Position numbers and translations under genes: made by a program
Shown here: in pieces, positions 52,343 to 59,779 of the stretch
How the letters are laid out: the number at the start of each line of letters is the position of its first letter
Position numbering within the stretch: position 1 is the stretch's first letter
The notes under the pieces: model-generated
Seen by the model: only the letters and a program-made list of their open reading frames with translations
The model's database searches: none
What the model was told of the DNA's origin: nothing
Origin: Sphingobacterium chungjuense
GTDB lineage: Bacteria; Bacteroidota; Bacteroidia; Sphingobacteriales; Sphingobacteriaceae
Direction of reading: 5' to 3'
DNA length: 64,000 bases
NCBI RefSeq assembly: GCF_011316935.1
Contig: NZ_WLYS01000007.1
Coordinates: forward strand, 105,175 to 169,174

Positions 52343-53035
52343 ATGACAATTAACAAAAAAATATCCATTTATGGTTTGTCGCTAGCGACATCTGCTATGC
52401 TGTTTGCTAGCTGTTCTACCATACAAAATGCAAGTAACACCACTAAAGGTGCTGCCATTGGCACGACAGCTGGCGGTGTATTAGGCGCAGTGATCGGAGG
52501 AAAAGCAGGTAACACTGCCGTGGGCGCAATCGCTGGTGCAGTGATTGGTGGAGCTGCTGGTGGATTGATCGGTCGTAAGATGGATAATCAGGCGAAAGAA
52601 ATTGAAAACGCGGTAGCGGGTGCGGAAGTGATCAAAGCGGAAGAAGGTATTATCGTGAAATTTGATAGCGGTATTCTTTTCGACTTCAACAGTACACAGC
52701 TAAAAGGTGACGCTAAAACAAATATTGCCAAATTGGTAGAGACACTGAACAAAGAGCCTGATACGGAAATCTTGGTTATCGGACATACGGATAATGTTGG
52801 TTCTGTAAGTGCGAATCAGAAAGTGTCTGAAGGTCGTGCAAAGTCGGTTCGCGATTTTGCAGTATCACAAGGATTGACAGGTGGTAGAGTGAAAACAGAA
52901 GGTAAAAACTTCTCAGAGCCTATCGCTACCAATGATACCGATGCCGGACGCGCTGAAAATCGCCGTGTAGAGATCGTTATCGTAGCGAGTGAGAAAATGC
53001 AACAAGACGCGAAACGCGAAGCTGGAACTAACTAA
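52343..53035 (+). CDS. OmpA-family lipoprotein with glycine zipper
   Basis: This 230-residue lipoprotein has the modified Cys at residue 24 (FASC), a glycine-zipper segment (about residues 34-82, rich in GAAIG/GGVLGAVIGG repeats) and a C-terminal OmpA domain (about 104-220) with the peptidoglycan-binding pattern IGHTDNVGS...NQKVSEGRAKSVRDF and AENRRVEI. It should anchor the outer membrane to peptidoglycan, much like YiaD/Pal-type proteins. A sigma-54-like promoter lies directly upstream and a strong terminator follows, so it is a single-gene unit. Confidence 0.93.
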   Translation: MTINKKISIYGLSLATSAMLFASCSTIQNASNTTKGAAIGTTAGGVLGAVIGGKAGNTAVGAIAGAVIGGAAGGLIGRKMDNQAKEIENAVAGAEVIKAEEGIIVKFDSGILFDFNSTQLKGDAKTNIAKLVETLNKEPDTEILVIGHTDNVGSVSANQKVSEGRAKSVRDFAVSQGLTGGRVKTEGKNFSEPIATNDTDAGRAENRRVEIVIVASEKMQQDAKREAGTN

Positions 53036-53057
53036 AAGTAGTATATAGGTAATGAAG

Positions 53058-53091
53058 AAGCTTCGAGATATTATATCTCGAAGCTTTTTTT
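53058..53091 (+). terminator. Terminator of the OmpA-family gene
   Basis: A perfect 13-bp stem (53058-53070 with 53074-53086) with a 3-nt loop and a T-run. Confidence 0.88.
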
Positions 53092-53208
53092 GTTGTTGAT
53101 TTATGCTTAGTTAAAATCTACCAGTCGCGAAAAGAGCAAATATGCCTTGCCATTCAAAATCATTGGGTGGGTGAATGAAATTCTTCAGCAGAACACGATA
53201 ATTGTTAA

Positions 53209-53243
53209 TAAAAAAAGCTCCTAGTAATAATACTAGGAGCTTT
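53209..53243 (-). terminator. Terminator of typA
   Basis: A perfect 12-bp stem (53214-53225 with 53232-53243), a 6-nt loop and a leftward T-run. Confidence 0.88.
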
Positions 53244-53266
53244 CTCTGATTTACAGCAGATTGTGC

Positions 53267-55072
53267 TTATTGGAACTTCTTAGCATTTACTTTACGCTCG
53301 TTCTCCGTCAAATAAATCTTACGAAGACGCATGCTCTGAGGCGTTACTTCAATGTATTCATCTGCTTGGATATATTCCATACATTCTTCCAAAGAGAATT
53401 TGATGGCTGGCGCAATACGCGTATTGTCATCTGATCCAGATGCACGCATGTTGGTCAACTGTTTACCTTTGGTTACGTTGATCGTTAAATCATTATCACG
53501 GATGTGCTCCCCTAAGATTTGACCTTCGTAAATATCCACTCCTGGATCTACGAAGAAACGGCCACGATCTTGCAATTTATCGATAGAATATGCTGTTGTA
53601 GAACCTGTATCCAAAGAGATCAACACTCCTGCCATACGCTTAGGAATAGTACCTTTCCAAGGCTCGTAACCTTTCAAACGGTGCGCCATAACGGCTTCAC
53701 CAGCCGTAGCGGTCAACACGTTGTTACGCAAACCGATGATTCCGCGAGAAGGAATAGAGAATTCCAAATGTTGCATATCACCTTTAGCTTCCATAATCAA
53801 CAGCTCACCTTTACGCTGTGTAACCAGCTCGATTACTTTACCAGAAACTTCTGCAGGCACGTCTACTACCAATTCTTCAATTGGCTCACATTTTACGCCA
53901 TCAATTTCTTTTACGATTACTTGTGGCTGTCCTACTTGCAATTCATATCCTTCGCGACGCATGGTCTCGATCAATACGGATAAATGGAGGATACCGCGAC
54001 CATATACTAACCAAGCATCTGGAGATTCGGTTGGTACTACGCGTAGCGCCAAGTTTTTCTCCAATTCTTTTTGCAAACGATCGTAGATATTACGTGAGGT
54101 TACTAATTTACCCTCTTTACCGAAGAATGGTGAGTTGTTGATGGTGAACAACATGTTCATCGTCGGTTCATCAATGCTCATTACTTCTAATTGCTCTGGA
54201 TTTTCGAAATCGGCGATCGTATCACCAATATCAAATCCTTCAATACCTACTACAGCACAGATATCACCAGCATGTACTTCAGAAACTTTAATACGACCAA
54301 GTCCTTCAAAAACTTGAAGTTCTTTGACACGAGATTTTACAATCTTGCCATCGCGTTTTACCAAAGAAACCGGTTGGTTTTCTTTGATAGTGCCACGAGC
54401 TACACGACCGATCGCGATACGACCTACGAATGTAGAGTAATCTAAAGAGGTTACTTGCATCTGTAAGGTACCTTCTGATACTTTTGGAGCAGGGATATGA
54501 TCCAAGATGGCTTCTAATAAATCGGTGAAGTCCGTTGTTGGTTGTTTCCAATCGGTAGACATCCAACCTTGTTTAGAAGAACCATAAAGCACTGGGAAGT
54601 CTAATTGATCTTCTGTAGCGCCTAAGTTGAAGAACAAGTCGAATACACTTTCGTATACTTCATCTGGACGACAGTTTTCTTTGTCGACTTTGTTGACTAC
54701 AACAATAGGTTTAATACCTAAAGCTAAAGCTTTACCCGTTACGAAACGCGTTTGAGGCATCGGGCCTTCGAAGGCATCTACCAAAAGAACAACCCCATCG
54801 GCCATTTTCAAGACACGCTCTACCTCACCACCAAAATCGGCGTGACCAGGTGTATCAATGATATTAATTTTTACATCCTTATAGGTAACAGATACGTTTT
54901 TGGAAACGATAGTGATACCACGTTCACGCTCCAAATCGTTGTTATCTAGGATAAGTTCTCCTGCGTTTTCATTTTCTCTGAATTGATTCGTGAAATAAAG
55001 AATCTTGTCAACCAATGTTGTTTTACCGTGGTCAACGTGAGCGATAATCGCTATGTTTCTGATGTTCTGCAT
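53267..55072 (-). CDS. typA: Translational GTPase TypA/BipA
   Basis: This 601-residue ribosome-associated GTPase has G1 AHVDHGKTTL (residues 10-19), the switch-I region ERERGITI, G3 DTPGHADFGGEVER near residue 76, G4 NKVDKENC near 129, and BipA-specific C-terminal domains ending GKQLTNMRASGSD...EYIEVTPQSMRLRK. It supports ribosome assembly and stress or cold adaptation. The open frame reaches 55126, but the ATG at 55072 begins the conserved MQNIRNIAII. A TACTTTTG -7 element lies at 55104-55111 on this strand. Confidence 0.96.
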   Translation of the reverse strand: MQNIRNIAIIAHVDHGKTTLVDKILYFTNQFRENENAGELILDNNDLERERGITIVSKNVSVTYKDVKINIIDTPGHADFGGEVERVLKMADGVVLLVDAFEGPMPQTRFVTGKALALGIKPIVVVNKVDKENCRPDEVYESVFDLFFNLGATEDQLDFPVLYGSSKQGWMSTDWKQPTTDFTDLLEAILDHIPAPKVSEGTLQMQVTSLDYSTFVGRIAIGRVARGTIKENQPVSLVKRDGKIVKSRVKELQVFEGLGRIKVSEVHAGDICAVVGIEGFDIGDTIADFENPEQLEVMSIDEPTMNMLFTINNSPFFGKEGKLVTSRNIYDRLQKELEKNLALRVVPTESPDAWLVYGRGILHLSVLIETMRREGYELQVGQPQVIVKEIDGVKCEPIEELVVDVPAEVSGKVIELVTQRKGELLIMEAKGDMQHLEFSIPSRGIIGLRNNVLTATAGEAVMAHRLKGYEPWKGTIPKRMAGVLISLDTGSTTAYSIDKLQDRGRFFVDPGVDIYEGQILGEHIRDNDLTINVTKGKQLTNMRASGSDDNTRIAPAIKFSLEECMEYIQADEYIEVTPQSMRLRKIYLTENERKVNAKKFQ

Positions 55073-55103
55073 GCTACAGCTTGTCGTGTAAAATTCTAAG
55101 GTG

Positions 55104-55111
55104 CAAAAGTA
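55104..55111 (-). promoter_or_regulatory. -7 element of typA
   Basis: Read leftward, TACTTTTG is a perfect TAnnTTTG match 31 bases before the typA ATG. No -33 TTG at the usual distance. Confidence 0.45.
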
Positions 55112-55148
55112 TAAAAATAAAAACAACTAATCACTAAATTTTAAATGA

Positions 55149-55156
55149 TATATTTG
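55149..55156 (+). promoter_or_regulatory. -7 element of the GDSL hydrolase gene
   Basis: TATATTTG is a perfect TAnnTTTG match, 29 bases before the ATG at 55186. Confidence 0.45.
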
Positions 55157-55185
55157 GAATACGTGAATAATAAAGATTTCTTAAT

Positions 55186-55845
55186 ATGAAATGGCTTTTA
55201 ACAATAGTAACAACCCTCTTTATGGCGCACCATATGTCGGCACAAAATAAGACCGACTGGGCGAATTTTGGCAAATATGAAGCGGCCAACGCGCAGGAAA
55301 AAAGTGGACAGGTGGTATTTATGGGAAACTCCATTACCGAAGGTTGGAAAAATCAACGTCCAGAGTTCTTCAGTAAAAATAGTTATATCGGCAGAGGAAT
55401 TGGTGGGCAGACTAGTGCGCAAATGCTGGTTCGTTTCCGTAAAGATGTAATCGATCTACAGCCGAAAGCGGTCGTAATTCTGGCTGGCACCAATGATATT
55501 GCGCAAAATCAAGGCTATATTTCACAAGAAAACATCTTGGGCAATATCCAATCGATGGTAGAGCTGGCGCAGCATCACCATATCAAAGTGTATCTGTGTT
55601 CGGTGCTACCTGCTTACGAATTTGGCTGGCGGAAGGAGATTCAAGATGTGGCCAATCAGATTGTGCAATTGAACACACTTATTCGCTCGTATGCCGAAAG
55701 CAAGGGTATTCCATATGTGGATTATCATTCGGCACTCAAGGATGAGCGAAACGGATTGTCGGTAGAGCATGCGAAAGATGGTGTACACCCAACCGCTGCG
55801 GCTTATGAAATCATGGAAGCCACATTACAGAAGCAACTGAAATAA
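55186..55845 (+). CDS. Secreted SGNH/GDSL-family hydrolase
   Basis: This 219-residue protein has a signal peptide (ending HMSAQ near residue 20) and the four SGNH blocks: GNSITEGW (catalytic Ser, near residue 47), GGQTS, GTNDI (Asn) and DGVHPTAAAYE (Asp and His, near residue 203). These enzymes are esterases; in Bacteroidota many remove acetyl groups from polysaccharides. It is a single-gene unit between its own promoter and a bidirectional terminator. Confidence 0.92.
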   Translation: MKWLLTIVTTLFMAHHMSAQNKTDWANFGKYEAANAQEKSGQVVFMGNSITEGWKNQRPEFFSKNSYIGRGIGGQTSAQMLVRFRKDVIDLQPKAVVILAGTNDIAQNQGYISQENILGNIQSMVELAQHHHIKVYLCSVLPAYEFGWRKEIQDVANQIVQLNTLIRSYAESKGIPYVDYHSALKDERNGLSVEHAKDGVHPTAAAYEIMEATLQKQLK

Positions 55846-55873
55846 TGTGTAAGTAGGATTTAATCCAAGCTTA

Positions 55874-55920
55874 TAAAAGCAGAACACCCGAACCAAATTG
55901 GCTCGGGTGTTCTGCTTTTA
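55874..55920. terminator. Bidirectional terminator between the GDSL hydrolase gene and kbl
   Basis: A perfect 18-bp stem (55874-55891 with 55903-55920) with A- and T-runs on either side. Confidence 0.88.
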
Positions 55921-55944
55921 TTATACGGATCACTGATCTTAAGA

Positions 55945-57135
55945 TTAAGATATTACCTTCAGCTCTTTACCGACTTTGGTAAATGCCGCAATGGCTTTGT
56001 CTAGATGTGCGCGGTCATGGCCAGCCGATATCTGCACGCGAATACGTGCTTTATCTTTAGGCACGACTGGATAGTAGAAGCCAATGACATAGATTCCTTC
56101 TTCCAGCATTTTGGCGGCAAACTCTTGCGCTAACTTCGCATCGTATAACATTACCGGAACAATAGGATGCACGCCTGGTTTGATATCGAATCCAGCGGTA
56201 GTCATTTGCTCTCTAAAATAAGTCGTGTTTTCTTCTAGTTTATCGCGCAGCGTGGTCGTTTCGCTCAACATATCTAACACGGCAATAGAAGCTCCTACAA
56301 TCGCTGGCGCTAATGTGTTAGAAAAAAGATACGGTCTAGAGCGCTGACGCAACATATCTATAATCTCTTTGCGACCAGAGGTAAATCCACCAGAAGCGCC
56401 ACCTAACGCTTTGCCAAGTGTACCGGTAATGATATCAATTCGCCCCATCACATCACATAATTCGTGTGTGCCGCGTCCTGTTTTACCAATAAAACCCGAA
56501 CAGTGTGATTCGTCTATCATGACCAGCGCATCATACTTATCAGCTAGATCACAGATTTTATCTAAAGGCGCTACCGATCCATCCATTGAGAAAGCACCAT
56601 CGGTCACGATGATACGATGACGTGCCCCTGATGCAGCTTGCAGTTGCGCTTCCAAATCTTGCATATCGCAATTTTTGTAGCGGAAACGCTGCGCTTTACA
56701 CAAGCGAACACCATCTATAATCGAAGCATGGTTGAGCTCGTCGGAGATGATCGCATCTTCTGCACCAAACAATGGCTCAAAAACACCTCCATTAGCATCG
56801 AAAGCAGCAGCATACAAGATCGTATCCTCTGTGCCGAGAAATTGCGACAATTTATCTTCCAATTGCTTGTGCGTATCCTGCGTACCACAGATAAAACGCA
56901 CGGATGACATACCATATCCATGCGAATCAATCGCAGCTTTTGCAGCGGCGATCACATCGGGATGCGAGGATAATCCTAAGTAATTGTTTGCACAGAAGTT
57001 GATAACTTCCTGTCCTGTATTTATTTTAATATCTGCTCCCTGAGGCGTGGTAATGATGCGTTCTTTTTTGTAAAGTCCGGCTTCCTGAATTTCCGCTAAC
57101 TCTTTTTGTAGCGCGGCTTGCAAGTTGTGGTACAT
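55945..57135 (-). CDS. kbl: Glycine C-acetyltransferase (2-amino-3-ketobutyrate CoA ligase)
   Basis: This 396-residue PLP enzyme of the alpha-oxoamine synthase family has [17 protein letters not shown] near residue 45, [11 protein letters not shown] near 134, [19 protein letters not shown] near 207, and the PLP-binding lysine in [14 protein letters not shown] near 243. It cleaves 2-amino-3-ketobutyrate from threonine to glycine and acetyl-CoA. The partner threonine dehydrogenase gene is not adjacent. A perfect TATCTTTG -7 element lies upstream on this strand (57170-57177). Confidence 0.94.
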   Translation of the reverse strand: MYHNLQAALQKELAEIQEAGLYKKERIITTPQGADIKINTGQEVINFCANNYLGLSSHPDVIAAAKAAIDSHGYGMSSVRFICGTQDTHKQLEDKLSQFLGTEDTILYAAAFDANGGVFEPLFGAEDAIISDELNHASIIDGVRLCKAQRFRYKNCDMQDLEAQLQAASGARHRIIVTDGAFSMDGSVAPLDKICDLADKYDALVMIDESHCSGFIGKTGRGTHELCDVMGRIDIITGTLGKALGGASGGFTSGRKEIIDMLRQRSRPYLFSNTLAPAIVGASIAVLDMLSETTTLRDKLEENTTYFREQMTTAGFDIKPGVHPIVPVMLYDAKLAQEFAAKMLEEGIYVIGFYYPVVPKDKARIRVQISAGHDRAHLDKAIAAFTKVGKELKVIS

Positions 57136-57169
57136 ATATCTAAAATGCTTTTTTTGTTGCGTATCTATT

Positions 57170-57177
57170 CAAAGATA
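57170..57177 (-). promoter_or_regulatory. -7 element of kbl
   Basis: Read leftward, TATCTTTG is a perfect TAnnTTTG match 34 bases before the kbl ATG. Confidence 0.45.
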
Positions 57178-57228
57178 CAATATTTTCGTGGCTCGTTTGG
57201 CTTACGCCATGAAGCTTTGCGAGTACAA

Positions 57229-57254
57229 CAAAAAAGGACAGCTATTGCTGTCCT
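57229..57254 (-). terminator. Terminator of the DUF2147 gene
   Basis: An 8-bp stem (57235-57242 with 57247-57254), a 4-nt loop and a leftward T-run. Confidence 0.82.
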
Positions 57255-57280
57255 ACGTATAAGTAATACTGTTAGATTTC

Positions 57281-57691
57281 TTATTTAATGCGGGTGAATA
57301 CTTCTGTACGCCCCAACAAACTGACGCCTACGAAACCGCGCACTTCCAACTTATCTCCTTTTGGAGTCATCTTGCAGCTGTAGGTTTTACCGGATTTGGG
57401 ATCATAGATTTCGCCACCTTCGTAGGTATTTCCTTTTTTGGTGAAGTTTTTCAAAATCTCCAGACCTTCTATTTTACGATCGCGAAGACTTTTGTCTGGG
57501 TTCTTCTCATCTTTTTTTGAAGAATCTTTAATCCAGTATAATTTGCCAAAATACTTATCACCGCGTTTAAAAATTTCTACTCGGCCTTCCTTACTGGAAT
57601 TTTCCCACTTACCCACAATCGGATCAGAAGACTGCGCAAATAGTGAAAATGCGATCATTACTGCGCTTAAAACTAAAATAATTCTCTTCAT
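57281..57691 (-). CDS. DUF2147 domain protein, secreted
   Basis: This 136-residue protein has a signal peptide (about residues 1-20, ending LFAQ) and the DUF2147 domain (DPIVGKWENSSKEGRVEIFKRGDKYFGKLYWIK, then GEIYDPKSGKTYSCKMTPKGDKLEVRGF). The lipocalin-like family is widespread and of unknown function. It is a single-gene unit, divergent from the holin-family gene. Confidence 0.9.
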   Translation of the reverse strand: MKRIILVLSAVMIAFSLFAQSSDPIVGKWENSSKEGRVEIFKRGDKYFGKLYWIKDSSKKDEKNPDKSLRDRKIEGLEILKNFTKKGNTYEGGEIYDPKSGKTYSCKMTPKGDKLEVRGFVGVSLLGRTEVFTRIK

Positions 57692-57739
57692 AGCTTTTAT
57701 TGTTTACAATTGTTATGCTTAAATATACGAATTTTTTAC

Positions 57740-57751
57740 TATGCAAGCATA
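57740..57751. promoter_or_regulatory. TATGC-AA-GCATA palindrome upstream of the holin-family gene
   Basis: It has the same arms as the palindrome at the MarR promoter (10014-10025). It lies about 108 bases upstream of the predicted sigma-54-type start, a normal distance for an activator site. A related half-site (TTATGCTT) lies at 57713-57720. Confidence 0.4.
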
Positions 57752-57832
57752 ATACAATCTTGAGTTATCTAGTGTAATACTGCTAATACTAGAACAGAAA
57801 ATGACTCTTAAGGTTCTTTCGAGAAATATAAA

Positions 57833-57849
57833 TTGGCATTTGTTTTGTC
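57833..57849 (+). promoter_or_regulatory. Sigma-54-like (-24/-12) promoter of the holin-family gene
   Basis: TTGGCATT, four bases, TTGTC, nearly identical to the OmpA-family gene promoter at 52288-52304. The predicted start is about 57859, 28 bases before the ATG. Confidence 0.55.
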
Positions 57850-57886
57850 TTGGATTTATTAAATCACAACTTAATTATATAACACT

Positions 57887-58237
57887 ATGCATTTTATACT
57901 TTCACTTCTTCTTACGGGGCTTATCATTGCGGGAGCATCCTATATTATTCCAGGCGTAACGGTCGCCGGTTTTGGCTGGGCTATCGTGGCGGGTTTGGTC
58001 ATTGGCTTGGTGAACGGGATTGTTGGCGGGATCTTGCGATTATTCACTTTTCCATTGAACTGGTTGACCTTTGGCTTAGTTTCTTTTATCATTACGGTAT
58101 TGATGATTATGCTAAGCAGCAGCATTATGGGCACCAAATTTCAAGTAGACGGTTTTTGGTCGGCTTTCTTTTTTGCCATCGCAGTAGCTGTAATGGAAAT
58201 GATCTTGGGTGCATTAGTAGCACCGAAAAGCCGCTAA
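57887..58237 (+). CDS. Phage-holin-family (YvlD-like) small membrane protein
   Basis: This 116-residue protein has four membrane segments (about residues 3-22, 28-52, 58-80 and 88-110) and the family pattern GVTVAGFGWAIVAGLVIGLVNGIVGGILRLFTFPLNWLTFGL. Despite the family name, it is a normal bacterial protein. The Bacillus homologue YvlD belongs to an envelope-stress regulon controlled by sigma-W. Here the sigma-54-like promoter upstream fits a similar stress role (inference). Two terminators follow. Confidence 0.88.
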   Translation: MHFILSLLLTGLIIAGASYIIPGVTVAGFGWAIVAGLVIGLVNGIVGGILRLFTFPLNWLTFGLVSFIITVLMIMLSSSIMGTKFQVDGFWSAFFFAIAVAVMEMILGALVAPKSR

Positions 58238-58262
58238 GACTCATTTACAGTCATATAAAAAT

Positions 58263-58292
58263 GAACAGCAGCAAGAAATCTTGCTGCTGTTC
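58263..58292. terminator. Terminator after the holin-family gene (first hairpin)
   Basis: A perfect 14-bp stem (58263-58276 with 58279-58292), AT-rich on both sides; it may serve both convergent genes. Confidence 0.75.
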
Positions 58293-58300
58293 TCTTATTA

Positions 58301-58326
58301 AGACCTTGCGGAGGTCTTATTTTTTG
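58301..58326 (+). terminator. Terminator after the holin-family gene (second hairpin)
   Basis: AGACCT-N5-AGGTCT is followed by TATTTTTT in the + direction. Confidence 0.7.
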
Positions 58327-58345
58327 GTATAAATGTAAAACGCGA

Positions 58346-59749
58346 CTAGTAAGCTCCGATAAAGAAACTTCCTGCTTGACCTTTCAATCTAATACCTTTG
58401 GTAATGCTGTTCGTTTTCCAGTTAATGATATATAGGTTACCATCTTTACCACTAGGTGTTAGTGGCACGTAAGCCAAGTCACCATCTACACCAATGTTTT
58501 GGAATTGACCAAAAGTAGAAGACAGGCCAGCATCTGAAGAAACTTCTGTAGACAATTGCGTCGCAGTTCTTGCATTCAGATCCACTAAAGCCAGATATCC
58601 ACCCGCAACACCAGTTTCGGTAAACAACACCAACCCTTTGCCCTCGCCGAAATATCTCCAAGCTCTGATGGCTAGGTTATTAGATTTGTTTAAAGCTGTT
58701 TTAAGATCAAAGTTGTAGCTATTATCATAATCACTGGTTGATTTGTTAATACGCAAAATCTGAGAACCAGAAGTAGCAGTCGCTTGGTATACATTGCCAT
58801 CTGTACCAACGTACTGAGTCATGGTACGGTAGCTATGATTAGCAGATTTACTTTGTGTTGACCAGATCAATTTAGGATTTGCTAATGATGGGTAGTCCAA
58901 TACCAATGTTACCGTACCTTTGATATTCGATGCATCATCTGCCCATTCCCATGATACGACACCAGTAGCACTCACAGATCTCTGCGGCCCTTTAGATGGG
59001 TCTACTTTACTTATATTACATCCGATATATACTTTATTCCCATTAATCACAGGCACGTCAACACGTCCTACAGTATAACCTGCTGCTTTTTCTGCATCGG
59101 TGAATGGGAAAACAAACTCAGTCGTGTTTGGCACACTTGGATTATTTAAGTCAATGATCGCTACATCAACGGTACCACGCACATAGTCATACGTTTGTGT
59201 ACCAGCAGCAGCTTTAGCTGCGTCAATCGGCGCTGAAGCTCCTTCAATCTTTACACCAACGCCTACACCCTCAGCAGCTTTCACCCATCGTGGTGATGCA
59301 CTTAAGATACTAGCCACATTTAGTTCTTCATTCGTATCTTCGAATTTGTTTGTTCCAGCGACACGGTATTTGTTAAATATACCACCATTTGTCCCTGTAT
59401 ATTGGATGTTATACAAGAAATTTCCATTAACAGAACCTTGTACGCGAGCTGTGCGCTGTGAACGTAGTGCATATCCAACTCCATTTGCAAAAATATTAAG
59501 TTCTTTCGAAGCATCACTTGCTTCTGCCAAGGTAAGTGCGTGTGCCAATGTACCACCATCACCGGCTCTGTTTGTTTCCGGATCTGGAAAAGCAGCTGTC
59601 AAGGTTATAAATTGTCTTGCCTCTGTATCTGGGCCAGATCCTGCATTGGGGTTTTCACCACCAGGTCCATCATTTTTAGTACATGATGCCATCGTACCCA
59701 ATGCGATTAACGCACCAAAAAAGGTTGTTTTAAATAGTGTTTTGTTCAT
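58346..59749 (-). CDS. DUF4374 lipoprotein of the iron locus
   Basis: This 467-residue lipoprotein has the modified Cys in MASC near residue 23, a short Gly/Asn-rich linker and a beta-propeller-like body typical of DUF4374 (YVGTDGNVYQATATSGSQILRINKST, GKGLVLFTETGVAGGYLALVD, GNLYIINWKT). DUF4374 proteins occur beside TonB receptors for siderophores or heme in Bacteroidota; the function is unproven, but a surface or periplasmic binding role is likely. It follows the receptor gene by 30 bases, so they share the Fur-controlled promoter. Confidence 0.87.
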   Translation of the reverse strand: MNKTLFKTTFFGALIALGTMASCTKNDGPGGENPNAGSGPDTEARQFITLTAAFPDPETNRAGDGGTLAHALTLAEASDASKELNIFANGVGYALRSQRTARVQGSVNGNFLYNIQYTGTNGGIFNKYRVAGTNKFEDTNEELNVASILSASPRWVKAAEGVGVGVKIEGASAPIDAAKAAAGTQTYDYVRGTVDVAIIDLNNPSVPNTTEFVFPFTDAEKAAGYTVGRVDVPVINGNKVYIGCNISKVDPSKGPQRSVSATGVVSWEWADDASNIKGTVTLVLDYPSLANPKLIWSTQSKSANHSYRTMTQYVGTDGNVYQATATSGSQILRINKSTSDYDNSYNFDLKTALNKSNNLAIRAWRYFGEGKGLVLFTETGVAGGYLALVDLNARTATQLSTEVSSDAGLSSTFGQFQNIGVDGDLAYVPLTPSGKDGNLYIINWKTNSITKGIRLKGQAGSFFIGAY

Positions 59750-59779
59750 GATTTATATAGATGAGTTAAATGTTTAATT

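Noticed and set aside
57887..58237. The holin-family protein as a sign of prophage.
   Set aside because: The family (YvlD-like) is mostly chromosomal, and no lysin, capsid or integrase genes are nearby.
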